Below are positions 36,901-49,323 of a DNA stretch of 64,000 nucleotides, in pieces. The position numbers were made by a program, and so were the translations under genes. The stretch's first letter is position 1. The number at the start of each line of letters is the position of its first letter. The notes beneath the pieces are model-generated. The model had not been told where the DNA came from and did not search any database. It was given only the letters and a program-made list of their open reading frames with translations. The DNA comes from Rhabdophis nuchalis (lineage: Eukaryota; Chordata; Lepidosauria; Squamata; Natricidae), in contig CM077651.1 in NCBI GenBank assembly GCA_039707465.1, positions 22,971,019 through 23,035,018 on the forward strand, given 5' to 3'.

Positions 36901-37601
36901 CTGCAACATAAAAGATTAAAAGATGTCAGATTTCAAGTGACCTTTTTCATGATGATGACCTTTAATGGTACTATGAGATATTATCTGAATCAATGTGCAA
37001 TATTTATCACTGGTATTACAAAAACAGTAAGTGTTTCTCTAAAATTATCTTAAAGCTTATTTAAAATTATTCTAAAATTATTGCCACTCAGAGTCACCTG
37101 AACTGCAAGACGGGCGGCCAATACATTTGATAAATAAATACACAAACAAAAAAATAAATAATGCAGAAGTTGCAGGGAGGGATACTCAATTGATGTACAT
37201 ACAGCCATAATTAGGTTATCTCGCTCTTGAATTGTTATAGTCAGTAACAAAATTCAATCAGAAATATCTATGTGATTTAGAATGTATTCCACTGACATCT
37301 TTCACAGTGAAGAACACAAAGCCGAAGTTTGAATCAAATAGAATAATGTTGTTCATACCTACTCAACACCAGAAGGCCTGGCACAAATATTCTGAGACAG
37401 GTAGATAGAAATGCTGACTAGCAATGGAAAGGCAGAGTTATGGCGGGGAAATGGGTAATGAAGAAAATGTAGTCTTTATGCTACAGTTATTTTGTAGAAT
37501 TGAAGTCATTGAGCAATCCATAATATACAGTATTATATTATACTGTAATAGTAAGTTGCAACTTCCTAGCTTGTCCTCTGCTTCTATTGCAACAAGACCC
37601 G

Positions 37602-37812
37602 TGGTGGTGCAATGGTTAGAATGCAGTATTGCAGGCTAAATCACTGATTGGTGTCAGAAGTTCGATTCTGAACAGCTCAAGGTTGACTCATCCTTCTGAG
37701 GTTGGTAAAAAGAGGGCCCAGATTGTTGGGGGCAATATGTTGACTCTGTAAATTGCTTAGAGAAGGATGTAAAGCACTACAAAGCAGTACACAAGTCTAA
37801 GTGCTATTAGCT
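37602..37812 (+). mobile_element. tRNA-derived SINE
   Basis: Starts CCGTGGTGGTGCAATGGTTA, B-box-like GTTCGATTC, then GGGCCCAGATTGTTGGGGGC and CTGTAAATTGCTTAGAGAAG, tail AAGTGCTATTA. Same family as 22155. Confidence 0.9.
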
Positions 37813-38320
37813 AGTTGGAACTCCAAATTATCATATATTTTCATTATTAAGAAGAAGGGATGTGTCAATTATAATTAAAATATAAAGAGAAAAGAGAAAG
37901 CAGAACAATTTTTTTAAAAAAAATCAGAGAGACAACTTTTGAGATGCTAAAGTTTTCCCCCCAACCTCCAATGGTCACAGGGCTCATTCACTCTTTTTGG
38001 ACTTATTTGTTTAAGATAAAATTGGTCTTTTAAGTACTGTGAAAGCTGAAAGCATTTCCTTCACTTTTTATTTCAGCAAATTTCTCAATCATTCCTAATG
38101 TCAAATACAGGCAAAGCACCTGGGAGGGTGTACTGAGCAGGTGAGAGAAAAGGGGACGTAGGTTGGGTCTATTACTGAGAGCAAGAAATCAAGAGCTTTG
38201 GGGGTGCTGGAAACGGAACATTTTATACGTGCTGGAAATGGATTTTTATACGTGCCTTTAAAGGGCTACAAGAAGGGATGACCCAAAGAAGTGTTCAAAA
38301 TCACTACCAAAATACACATA
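37813..38320. other. intronic sequence, no recognised element
   Basis: Nothing assigned. Confidence 0.35.
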
Positions 38321-38554
38321 TCCCCGTGTTTCCCCCAAAATAAGATGAGGCCTTATCTTCTTTTGGGCCACAAAATAAGTACTAGGGCTTATTTTTCAGG
38401 GTGCTGTGGCTGCGGCATCATGAGCAACCAGAATGGGCTATGCAGGCTCTTAAGTAGGGCTTATTTTGTGGGATAGAGCTTATATTAGGTGCATGCATAA
38501 GAGCATGCTAGGTCTTATTTTCAGGATAGGTCTCATTTTTGGGGAAACGAGGTA
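38321..38554. mobile_element. TA-flanked MITE (CCGTGTTTCC family)
   Basis: Left end CCCCGTGTTTCCCCCAAAAT, right end ATTTTTGGGGAAACGAGGTA. Its right end is about 90 bases from the donor of the 38.7-kb ABCC4 exon. Confidence 0.8.
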
Positions 38555-38643
38555 TGTGCAGGAGGAAAACCAACCCTGCATGCAGGCAATTTGCAGCAAG
38601 GAATGCAACAATCCCCCAAATTGTTAAAATTAAAAACACATAC

Positions 38644-38794
38644 TGGTAGATTCCAAACGTTTGATATCTCTTGATGTATCCAAAAAGTAGCGTCGAAGAA
38701 ATATGAAAACAATAAGAAGAGGAACCAATGGGATGAGAATCCAGGGTATCACAGCAATCGCCACGCCGACCACTCCACACACCTGAAGAAAGGT
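38644..38794 (-). CDS. ABCC4: ABCC4 exon (TMD2 helices 9-10 region)
   Basis: This 151-nt exon starts in phase 0 with [10 protein letters not shown] and ends after ESTT minus two bases, leaving one base for the next codon. It encodes a long hydrophobic stretch ([20 protein letters not shown]), then the cytoplasmic [20 protein letters not shown] segment typical of ABCC TMD2. Acceptor CTGGCAG and donor GTATGT are strong. It follows the 50.9-kb exon directly: the joined peptide FVQ-TFLQV matches the family without a gap. The 12.1-kb intron between them is the longest complete intron in the window. Confidence 0.96.
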
Positions 38795-39123
38795 CTGCCA
38801 GAAGAAAAAGTAAATAGGAACTATCATCAAACATCTTAGTTTTCAAAAGATTTTCTGAGAGCCCTGCACACAATACCGTACCAAGAGATAGTGATGTTCA
38901 GAGCAGACCATCCCAAAGTCCATACAGTCATATAAACAAACATGGTATTTGGGAAACATTTTCTAATTATTTCTACTAACATGCAAAACTCATTTATGGT
39001 CCTTCTACAACATGCCCATTGTTCTAATTTCACAGCAAAAATCAAAGGGACAAGATGTTTGGAAAATCACAATTCTCACTTGCTGTATCATTTCTGCCCA
39101 CCCCAATCTGCAAGGTAATCATC

Positions 39124-39425
39124 AGAGGTGAGTTCCTACTAGTTCGGATTGGTTCGGCTGAACTGGTAGTAACTTGACTGGGTCACTGGAACCAGCAGCG
39201 ACCCATGCCAGCCATGCCCCCAAACTGGTTCTCCTACAGCACCCCCATTTTGATTTTTGGTTCTGCACATGTGCAAAACAATTTTCATTGCAGAAATGTA
39301 ATTTCCCCCCCTTTTTAACATTTTGCACATGCGCAGACCTTTTTAGATGCAAATGCACATGCGTGGGGAGCACAAAATTTTTTTGCACACTGAACTGGCA
39401 GTAATGCTGGGAGCAATCCACCCTT
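39124..39425. mobile_element. GTGGGTT-family hAT-like relic
   Basis: Begins GAGGTGAGTTCCTACTAGTT and ends GAGCAATCCACCCTTGG, with GCACATGTGCA motifs inside. Confidence 0.6.
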
Positions 39426-40584
39426 GGTAATGATGTTAATGAACTAACTAAATGGCAAATGTTAAGATGGCTGAAAGATAATTTTGGAGGATAAAAAAAA
39501 ACAGCAACTAAGTTCCAGAAGCCCACAGATGAACGCAACATGTGAAATTTTCACCACTTTTTATCAGCCTTGCTTGTCTCCTAATGAGATCATAGAAATC
39601 AAGCATTACTGAAACACCAACATTGTTTTCTCCTAAACTAGGTTCCAAATTTTCCAAGCCTCTGTCTTCTGGACTTAGCTCCATAAAGCTCCCTAATGTT
39701 TTGGTTTCCTTTTAGCCAAGCCCTTTTGTGATTCTGGGGCTTATCTCAACTTTTAGGCACTGTGCTATTTTCTCCTAACTCTTTGCTTTAACATTATCTC
39801 TATGACTATTGCCTTTTCATGGGGTGATTCTACTTTTTTTAGGATATTGCTTACAGTAATTGATCTTTTTAATATATATATCCTGCTTTTTACTTGTCCC
39901 AAGAACTATAAAATGGCTTCATCAAAGCTTTATTTATACACAGCCTAAATTTACCACTATGCAACTGCTTGAAGTATGCTTGAAGTTAAATGAATTAGAG
40001 AACAAATTTTCTCTTTGGTTTCAGGATCGTGTTTAGCTACAACCTTAAGAAACAAAATCTCTCAGATGGGAATATTCCCGAGAACAAAACCTACTCGTGG
40101 AAGGAAAATAAAAAAGCGGAGATATTGTTAGGATGATGAAGTTCTGAGACACCATTGTCTGACACACATCCTATCTTTGGAAGGAATTTTACAGAAGCCT
40201 CATTAACATTAAACTTATGAAAGGGTGGGTCATTCTAATATCATGCATATGAAAAACTCAACTTGCATGCAAATAAACTGTTAATGAAATAGTCTCAAAA
40301 GGCAGACACCTTATTGCACAGGCAACAACCAAGCCCTGTACAGAAAGAGAAGGCATCTGATTTCCCAACTTATGCAAATTGAACAATATCCTTGGAAAAC
40401 ACATGGCCATTTCATAATGAATTAAACTTTACCTCTCCCTTTTCTTTTAGAACCGCCTTTCTTTAAACTATCATTATGAGGGCTGCATTTTCTACACAGA
40501 AGGGGGAAGGGGAATCAAGCTGATTTAAAGGATTTAGCTTGGTGTTCAGGGAGGAAAAAGGAGCTAAAATGGGAGCATGTAGAG
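39426..40584. other. intronic sequence, no recognised element
   Basis: About 1.2 kb with nothing assigned. Confidence 0.35.
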
Positions 40585-41165
40585 GGTTTGGTGGACTGGT
40601 GGAATAAGAACAGTTTGGTTCTAAATGTAGGAGAAACAAAAGAGATCATTACCAATTTCAGAAAAGACATGCACAGCCATACACCTCTGTGCATGAATGA
40701 TTTAACTGTGGAGGTGGTTAGTAGTATTGAGTTTCTGGGTTAGCTTGGCCCTTCAACAGTGAGACACTGGTGAAGCTGGCATAGCAGCACCTGCATTTCA
40801 TTATAAGAATAGCACATCTTCCTTCCCCTGTCCTTAACACGTTCTATAGAGGGACGATTGAAAGCTTCTCTTGGATTGCATTACTGTTTGGTTTGGAAAT
40901 GCTACTGTTTCAGACAGGAAGGTCATGCAGAGAGTGGTGAGGACAGCAGAAAAAAATCTATTGGAAATTCACTTCCTTTTATCCAGAACATGGCATATAA
41001 GTGATGCTTGACCAGGGTCCGTGGTATTGTCTGGGATGCTACACATCCTCTCCGTGACTGGTTTTCTTTGTTACCTCCTGGGAGGAGGCCTCGCAGCTTC
41101 CAAAGCAGAACAACTGGATTCTGTAATAGCTTTGCACCATATAGTATCAACCTTGTTAACTTTTT
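40585..41165 (+). mobile_element. decayed non-LTR retrotransposon (Rex/L2-like) 3' part
   Basis: Broken frames preserve WWNKNSLVLNVGETKEIITN-FRK (the N..LLNxxKTKE..xDFR thumb motif), then EVVSSIEFLG, a FYRGTIESF segment, and HPLRDWFSLLPPGRRPRSFQ-SRTTGFCNSF. This order is the C-terminal RT region of Rex1/L2-type LINEs. Multiple stops. Confidence 0.7.
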
Positions 41166-41195
41166 GCTATGTATTCAAAATGGATTGTGAGATAT

Positions 41196-41223
41196 AAATG
41201 TGTGTGTGTGTGTGTGTGTGTGT
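41196..41223. repeat. (TG)n microsatellite
   Basis: About 13 TG units just before the first 78-bp repeat copy. Confidence 0.95.
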
Positions 41224-41225
41224 AT

Positions 41226-41303
41226 GTTAGATTTTTAAGGGATGATTTAATAATTAATTAAGAGACCAGGATGGATCCATTTCGGGCTTTTTAGCCCTCT
41301 TCA
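41226..41303. repeat. 78-bp direct repeat, copy 1
   Basis: It runs from GTTAGATTTTTAAGGGATG to TTTAGCCCTCTTCA and is identical at all 78 positions to copy 2 at 41571-41648. It includes the 3' end of the SINE at 41267-41398. Confidence 0.95.
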
Positions 41304-41398
41304 GCTGGCCATACGTCTTCTACTGGGATTTGAACCGGCACTTTCCAGCACATGAGGCAAGCCTCTCTATGCCTTGAGCTAACCAGCTTCCCTGATTA
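41267..41398 (-). mobile_element. tRNA-derived SINE, second family
   Basis: On the minus strand: GGGAAGCTGGTTAGCTCAAG (A-box region), GCCGGTTCAAATCCCAGTAG (B box GGTTCAAATCC), then GCCAGCTGAAGAGGGCTAAA and a GGATCCATCCTGGTCTC end. Related copies: 49338-49443 and 57398-57545. Confidence 0.8.
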
Positions 41399-41570
41399 CA
41401 TCATCCTTTTTACAGGACTCTTATTGATGAGAGAATATTTTTACAGCTCCTGTTTTTAGGCCCATTTTAAGGGAGGGGACAAACTTGTCATCCTTCTCTG
41501 CCCTTCGACTCAACCTAGAGATCATCCAGACAGAGACTTATTAAGATTGCTGCTGTCTTTTTAGATATGT

Positions 41571-41648
41571 GTTAGATTTTTAAGGGATGATTTAATAATT
41601 AATTAAGAGACCAGGATGGATCCATTTCGGGCTTTTTAGCCCTCTTCA
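41571..41648. repeat. 78-bp direct repeat, copy 2
   Basis: Perfect copy of 41226-41303. Here only the SINE 3' end and flank are present, followed by TATG/TG repeats. Confidence 0.95.
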
Positions 41649-42188
41649 TATGTATGTATATGTATGTATGCATCTGTGTGTGTGTGTTTGTATACTGCAT
41701 ATGATTGGCGTATGTGTGTGTGTGTATTTCTTTTTAGAGAGTACATCTGAATTTCATTTTTAATGTGTGCCAGTGTTCATACAGAAAAAGTGATGATATC
41801 TTAAATATATACTCCTCCAGTTGAAAAGGACTGACCAGGTGAAAGAAAGGACACTCTCCCAGCATCCCTCAGCCCATTTCTCTCTATGTAGTTCCTCTTC
41901 TATCAAGAATCAGGGTGCGCTTTGCAACCAATCTTTGCAAGCAGATAAAAAAATATTTTCATACATTAATTCGTTTGATTTATACATTGTCTTTCTACAC
42001 TAGCAAATGTTTAAGAGGACTAAGAACATGTAAAAAGTAAAAACATAGTTTAAAATATTAAAAGAAAAACAAAACAAAACAAAAAGATAACAAGACTCTA
42101 AATTTTTCCTGCAGATATTAATGGCTAAGCATGTTAGCATTGCAAAGGGAACCAGATTCCTTGGACAATCAGGCTCCAGAGTGTTTGG
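41649..42188. other. intronic sequence with TATG/TG repeats
   Basis: The first 80 bases are TATG and TGTG simple repeats. The rest is unassigned. Confidence 0.5.
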
Positions 42189-42456
42189 CAGAAGTGGGTT
42201 GCTGCCCGCATTGCTACCGGTTTGCTTCTCACGTGCGCCAAATGCGCACTGCGTGGGCGTGCACAGTTGACTACAAATTGTTCTGCGCATGTGCAGGACA
42301 TGAAAAAAATAGTAAAAAATAACAGCAGCAGTGACTGGGGAACTGGTTTGGGTGTGTGACCAGTGTGTCATCCCTACCAGTTCAGTGACCCAATCCCAAT
42401 TTCCCCTACCTACCGGTTCGCTCAAACCAGTGCGAATTGGTAGCAACCCACCTCTG
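42189..42456. mobile_element. hAT MITE (GTGGGTT family)
   Basis: Starts CAGAAGTGGGTTGCTGCCCG and ends GGTAGCAACCCACCTCTG. Flanks GTGTTTGG (42181-42188) and GTGTTCAG (42457-42464) match at 6 of 8. Confidence 0.8.
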
Positions 42457-42464
42457 GTGTTCAG

Positions 42465-44846
42465 GGTTTTTAAAGGCTGGTGTAGCAAGATCTATGTCTT
42501 GGTGAATTTCACAGATACATCCATGGGGGATCAGGGCACAGTACGGATTTAACTTGCTATTATAGCCGACTTTCGTAACTTTTATTAATGTTCCAGTTTA
42601 GTCTACAGTCCTGGATTTTGTGTAGCTTTCTAGATCAATCAAGGTTGATTGGTGCTGCCACCTAGCTGAACCACACTGAAACTTTACCTTGTGCTCAGTA
42701 CACAATGCAGATAACCAAGAATACCTCTCTTAACACAGGGAACATATGATCCCTAGACTTTACAGTTTAGCAGCCTAGCTGTGACATTTCATATCAACAC
42801 CCGGGCATTTCTCAAGATGCTATAGAGAGCTGATACTCTCTGTTACTCCTTCTACAAAAAAGAAAAGCAAATGGACAAAAAAGAAAATCTTTAAATCTCA
42901 TAGAAAGCATGTTTTTAAATCTATACAAATATTTTACAAGTCCCACCCTCAGATTCATTTAGCTTACTTATATTTATCCCTTGAGAGTCAATATTGATAA
43001 TTTGCACTGGTAATTTTACTTCAAAAAAGCTCCCTTTGAATCAGAAAGTAAAATCTGAGATCTATTTGTGTCAAACGGGGGTGGGGGCGATATCCCTATT
43101 TTGTTTATAAATACATCCATGATATATCAGTAGTTTAAGGCAATGTAAAAGATTTGTACTTATCACCATTTAAAACAGGATTGTTACACTCTATGAGTGA
43201 CAGGGGAATTAAAAGATTTGTAGAAGCTAAGAAGTTGTTAGAAATGTTAATGGAATCACTTGATCTTTTCTTCCTTCTGCTACAGAAACTCTTCCTGCCA
43301 GGAAATTGTGTTACAGTGTTCATAGAAATGTTTTGAAGGGATAAAATCCATAGTCTTTTATAAAAAGAAATTAGAAATGTAGACAAGGGAAGAGGGAGCA
43401 ATTTAGAAAAGCAGGAGAATGCTTGACTGGCTTATGGGAACCCTGGGTTTAAGGCAACTCCATATTCATGGTTGGCATTGAAAAGCTTAGGAGACCAATA
43501 AATGCTGAAGAGCCAATGGCCCACAGGTTCTTAAACATCACTGATGCAAACCACGTTCCAGGATATGGATATGTGACCCAAATCTCTATAACTAAGGCTG
43601 CCTCACCAATACTTCATTTGGAGATATTAAGAGCAAAAGTGATAGAATAAAATTATTCCCCTGATGTGGAAGACCATCATATCAAGAGAAAACAGGGTCT
43701 GCTATCTCTTCTTGTCCAATAATAATGCTACCCTCATCCTATGGCTAGACTACAAGGTCCTCTGAGGCAGTTCTCAGAATTGTATTTTGGGAGGTGACTG
43801 TGACACCGCCCAACTCCTAGTTTCAGGAATTGTTCTTTGATTGTAACCACCTAATTAATTAGTGCTTGTGATGTGTGGCCATGGTGGACATAAAACAGCC
43901 TCTTCTAAGTCTGTAGATGAGACCCCAATTTGCTCCCTACCCTAGTTTCCCACTCACTTTATTTACTAACAGCTGCTCCTAAGCCTTGAGGTTGTCTATC
44001 AGTAATTAATATCATTCATTATGACAGCAGTGACATAATATACATTTTTGAAATGCAGGGATGATTATGTCAATCCCCCTCCCCCCAAGTTACAATTAAA
44101 GGGAATAATCTAAATGTGATTGATATTCAAAGGTGTTCACCCCACTAATATGCAGACATGCAAGCATTTAATTTAGCACATAGCCAAATCCCAATTATGG
44201 TAGTATGTAAATCTATATTTATTTGTTTTAGAGTTGCATTACCTCAACTGTGGTAAATGCTACCAGGAAAGTAGTATCACACAGCTTTAAAATGCAGTGG
44301 TGCAATTTAAAGCAAAGAAATAACTGAGAGGACATGAAACCTTTATCTAACTTGATGTTTTGCCATCAGCCAAAAACCAGGGAAACAATGGCTGGTTGCC
44401 ACTGCAAACAATGCAACACAACAACTGGAAAATGCAAAATGCAAGAGTGCGAGAGGAAGAAAAGAATGACTGCCAATTTTTCTTTCAGATCCAAATAGTT
44501 TCTAAAAAAAACCATAAAACTTTTAGGAAAAGTCAACATTCAATACCTCCAGTGAATATCAAACCTGGGGTAGAATTTTGAATATTTTTAAACACCATGG
44601 AATGTTGTTTTTCTGCAATTTGGAAACCCCTTCTTCTTCATGTTTGCATTAAAGTGCATAAAGTCAATGTAAAGAAACCATACTTTCTTTAACTTTTAAT
44701 TTTTTAAAAATTTCAACTTCTACCTTCAAAATGACGTTATAGGGCACTGCACACCAGAACAATAGACACAAGGACATTCATCCTCAATGCCATCAGTCTG
44801 CTAAATAACTAATCTCCATAACACTGTCAAATACACACTCTTTTCA
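42465..44846. other. intronic sequence, low repeat content
   Basis: About 2.4 kb with no transposon or exon that I can name. Confidence 0.35.
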
Positions 44847-44887
44847 CATAAGTGGAAAGAGATAGTACATATCTTTTTCCACTTATG
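44847..44887. repeat. 18-bp-arm hairpin, 5-nt loop
   Basis: CATAAGTGGAAAGAGATA, loop GTACA, then TATCTTTTTCCACTTATG; 17 of 18 positions pair. It sits directly before the LINE 3' end at 44888. Confidence 0.8.
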
Positions 44888-45145
44888 ACTATAACCATGT
44901 TGCTTGTACCTTTAAATTTTATATTGTTTTATTTCTTTCCTAACGTAATTTGATGGCTTATTAGTAACCTATGACTATCACTAAGTGTTGTATCTTATGA
45001 TTCTTGATGAATGTGTTCTATTTTATTTTTATTTATGGACACTGATTATATGCACCAAAGGCAAATTCCTTGTGCGTCCAATCATACTTGGCCAATAAAG
45101 AATGCTATTCTATTCTATTCTATTCTGTTTTGTTCTGTTCTGTTC
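44888..45145 (+). mobile_element. LINE 3' end with ATTCT tail
   Basis: It contains AAATTCCTTGTGCGTCCAAT and ACTTGGCCAATAAAG, a 3' UTR end common in reptile LINEs, followed by (ATTCT)n passing into TTCTG units (45107-45145). Confidence 0.65.
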
Positions 45146-48100
45146 CTTATTGTGAATTCCAGATGCTTGAAAAGGAATGCCAGACTCTTTACATATACAA
45201 AATTATGGCAAATATTTTTTAAAGGGTATCAGTAAAACACCAATTTCAAGCACATTCTTTAACAAAGAATATATATAAATTGAGAGTGTGTAACAGTGTT
45301 CAAGGAGGCCCGGGTAGAGACAATACAATGGCAGTCAGGAAGAGGTACTTAACACGATGTTCAGATGCCAAAATAATTTGATCAGCTTAGCTTCAACAAG
45401 GAGCATCATCAGCATTTCTGCTTCAGACAGCAAAATGTTTTGAGTCAGTCATATCTTGTCAGGCTGACAAGGCATAGAAGCCTAAAGCGGTACTTCACTA
45501 CCACCAACTTCTCCTTCTTTCTTATCCAACTTGTTGAAACTTTCCCCTTACAAATGCTGAGTCAAGGGCAGTGATTACTTTATGAACAAAAATGGAAGGA
45601 CATTTTGATACTCACAATGGACAAATGGATGGAGTTAGCAGAGATGGCTAAACTGACTTCTTTGATTAAAGGGAAAAAAAGACAACAACTTTTGTTTCTA
45701 CTTGGAAACCACTTCTGGACTTTGTGCTTGAGGTGGGGGAAAAAACAAAACTTTGCTTTTGAGTTTTACTGATTGGATAGAGTTGAGGTTTGATGTTAAT
45801 ATCTTATTCTACTGCACCAAAGGGAGGCGGAAGTCAATGCCTTTTCTTTCTTTTTCCCTTCTTTTTTACACTTTTCCCTTCCCTATTTTTCCTATTATTT
45901 GCTTTTGTATTTTTGTCTTTTATATTATAAACTAATTAAAAAATACAAATGCTGGAAGCTAGGGGGGACCCTGTTGTTTGAACGCCACTGCCACCGATCT
46001 CTTTTTTTTTTTTACATGGTACAGACTCTGTCCTAAAATGCCCTTAAGTTGTTATGGGGGCATTAACCTAAATCGGTATTTCTTCCATTAGGAGGGCCAT
46101 CACACATAATCATTGGAGTAGCTCATAAAACACAGAGATGGGTGAACCATCGTAAATTGAAACAAGGCTATTCCCGTTGCTCTGGGGAAAAAATGTAAGT
46201 GTATGCTGGATTCTGATTTAGTTTTTAAATTAGAAACAAAACAGAGAAGTGGCAGTTAATTATTACCGAAGATAAATATATATATATGGAAGTCTACTTT
46301 GCCAATGAATTGTGGTGAAGGAAGGAGACAGATGGGAGAGGCCCTTGAGCGACTCAAAATGACAACACATTGAAAGCTAAAAGATGCTGAAATGTCTTCG
46401 AACACACTTTGCCTGACATTTCCACACAATGAAATGTAAGGGTCAATGATATTGAAACAAACAAGCAGTTTCACTCATTTGCACCTATGAAAGCAAGCGA
46501 CCCTACCCATTGTTGTCATTTTAGGCACTTTTTGTTCTTAATATCCAAACACAGCAGCCTTTTTTATTTTATTTTGAAAAAAATTACTGCAGCCACCTCA
46601 CTTGCATTTTCCTTTTTCTTTGGCATTTTCACTTCATAAAAGCTGCAGTCAATGTGTTTTTGTGTGTGGTGAGAAGGGATGACATTTCCAGTGGTGGTCT
46701 TGTCCACAGTCTACATTGGTGGCTCAAGTAGTCTCAGGATTAGGTCTTTGTGTGCAATGAAAGGATATGAAAAGTCAGTTATTTAAACTCAGTCAAGCTG
46801 TTGATTTTGGGGAGGGAAAAAGGGGCTTTTCAATTCACCAGCTTCAATAAATCACTGGCCTTTTCTTTCTCATCCAAGGGCAGCTGCAGATAGCATACAA
46901 TGTTCTCCCAGAAACAAAACAAAATCTTAAGATTTTTTTTAATGCAACATTTAGAAGGGGCAGGAACATAAATTAAAGTTAACAGAGGTATATTTTCAAA
47001 CATTCTACAAAAAACGCTCCAGTCAGTCTGCTGCATTCAAGAGAATTTGAAAATGCTTTGCAAGATAACGTTAACACTTTTAGAAAGAAACATACCCATA
47101 CAGTGTTTAAGGCAGGAAGTGGAAAAGAAAGAGAGAGGAAAATGTGTGTGTATTTTTTTTTTAAAGGAAATTGGGGGGGGGGGGGAGATTTTGATTAGCA
47201 CATTTGTGATAATTTCTCAGTGAATAATTTTTAAAAATGGCAGCATAGAGTCGAAAGGATTGCTATACTCTTAAATTTCTACGACTCCAGTTCTTTTAAA
47301 GTACTTAAGCTTGCAGTCCTAAACAAGATTAAACACTGTAGGATTTATCTCTGGCTAAGGATACACAGAATTGCACTGTGCGTGTAGCAATTAATAGTAT
47401 TTTGTAAAGCATAACAAAATAACTAAAAGTAGAGCCATCCACTACAAGGAAACTTTAGTAATCATTTTCAGAATGTTATATATTACCATGTAGATAAATC
47501 CTACTGAAAACAAATTAGCACCCGTTCAAAGATACTGCTAGAAGGTCACAGCAACACTCTAGTATTTCCTGCACAGTTGGGTGATGGGGGAAAAAATACC
47601 TCTAGTCTACATATAGATATAGTTCTGCAAAACTAAAATATTCAACTGCTGGAAAAGCAGGAGGGGAACCCCGCAATGCTTCTAAATGACCCTACCACAA
47701 CTTGGAAAATGAACCACTTCTTCAATGCAAATCGTCTCAAGAAAAGCTTCTGCACACAAAGTGTGAGGGACTGGTTACAGCATTGTTTATCGAGTTTCAC
47801 TTGATTCCTCCTGACAACCATTTGAACAATGACTATTGGGAAATGTCTCTCAAATTGTCAACAACAATAGCAAAGGCTCAGTGCTTTTATTCTCAGTTAA
47901 TACTGATTCCACCACCCCTCCTTTATAAAAAAAAGAAAGAAAGAAAGAAAGAGAAAATATTTCTTCCTGAAGGGATTAGAGGTTCTCTTATAAAAGACAC
48001 CTGCAAACAAAACAAATGACAAAAGATCTTTATCATATTCAATAATAGGGATCCATTGTACAAAGCTGGGCTTCTCCAGACATAAATAAACCACAAGCCC

Positions 48101-49323
48101 TTCACAATTCAACTAAAATGCTTCAACTAAATCAATGCTGCCCCACAATTAAGAGAGGGAAATTTTTAAAGGAGGGAATGTATAAACTGAAAGCTGGTAA
48201 TATCCCATTTACTTTCTCACGCATCTGAAATCATTTCAGGAGTATAGTTACAAAGGAGATGATTTAAGAATTATTGTGTTTTTCACTGACAAAAAAAAAT
48301 CAGGGAGGAAACTATGAAGAAATTTATCCTTGTCATATCTATTCAGAGCCCTCTTTAAGTGAGTAGGCTAGGCATGTAACTGTTACTTATCAATCTATGT
48401 TTCTTTTTTAAAAAACTACCTGAAAGTGATTCCTCGCTAGCATTAAGTCTGGAGGGTTTTTAGTTGCTTTACCTGAGGCAAATAAAAGATAAGGATTTTG
48501 TGCTAGAAAAAGGAACATGGAATTCATTTTTGATCTCTTAATCTAGGAGAGTCACTTGGTTCTTAGGTTGATAGGAGTAAACTGACTAAAATTAATAGGA
48601 TTAAAATCAGTCTAGCACTAATTGTTCAAGCATGCCCCAATCATTAAATCAAGTACACATCAGGAAAAGTCCATTCATCGGAAGACAAAACTAATCCTTG
48701 CTTTGTATCTTAAAGAGCATAAAATGCAGAATTGCTAATGGTAGGAACTATAAAAGTAGGAACGCATAAAAAATTCAGGGGCTCCAATGCTAAGCATAAT
48801 GTTTTTTAGGATTGTTGCGTTATTTTCCTAGATTGCAAATTTTGGAGGAGATACCAATATGAAATAAAGTAAAGGTGATTAAAGAGATCATTTTGCCCTA
48901 CTGACTAAGGCCTTCTTGCCACATAACACTGTGCTATCATGTCTGAAGAAGCCCCATATCTGAAATGAAATAAAATGGTCACGATCCCATCTCTAGTTTG
49001 CTGCAAAGGGATGATTTCCTTGTATGTTTCAATATATGAGTTTTAGAGTTCAACATAATGTGTTATGACCACCCAAAAAGAAAAAGAGCTTAAAAGGCAG
49101 GTTTCTACAAAGGAATACCTTTCCAAAATTTGTTGGACTGGAGCTTTTCCCTCTGTTTTGTTACTGTGGACACAAGACTAATTTTCTTCAAAAACAAGAA
49201 ATAGAACAGAAGTCAAATCTCAATAAATTGCTGGTAAGGCCATGAATATGTAACTATTCAATGCACAGATTATTTTATCCGTCTTCTGAATCTATTGCTA
49301 GATTACATAAATACTGGCTAACA
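45146..49323. other. intronic sequence, nearly repeat-free
   Basis: About 4.2 kb with no recognised transposon or exon, the longest such stretch in the window. Only short G, T and GAAA runs are seen. Confidence 0.45.

Noticed and set aside
36607..37053. 148-codon plus-strand frame
   Set aside because: Antisense to the ABCC4 exon at 36781-36900; the minus strand has the splice sites and the family match.
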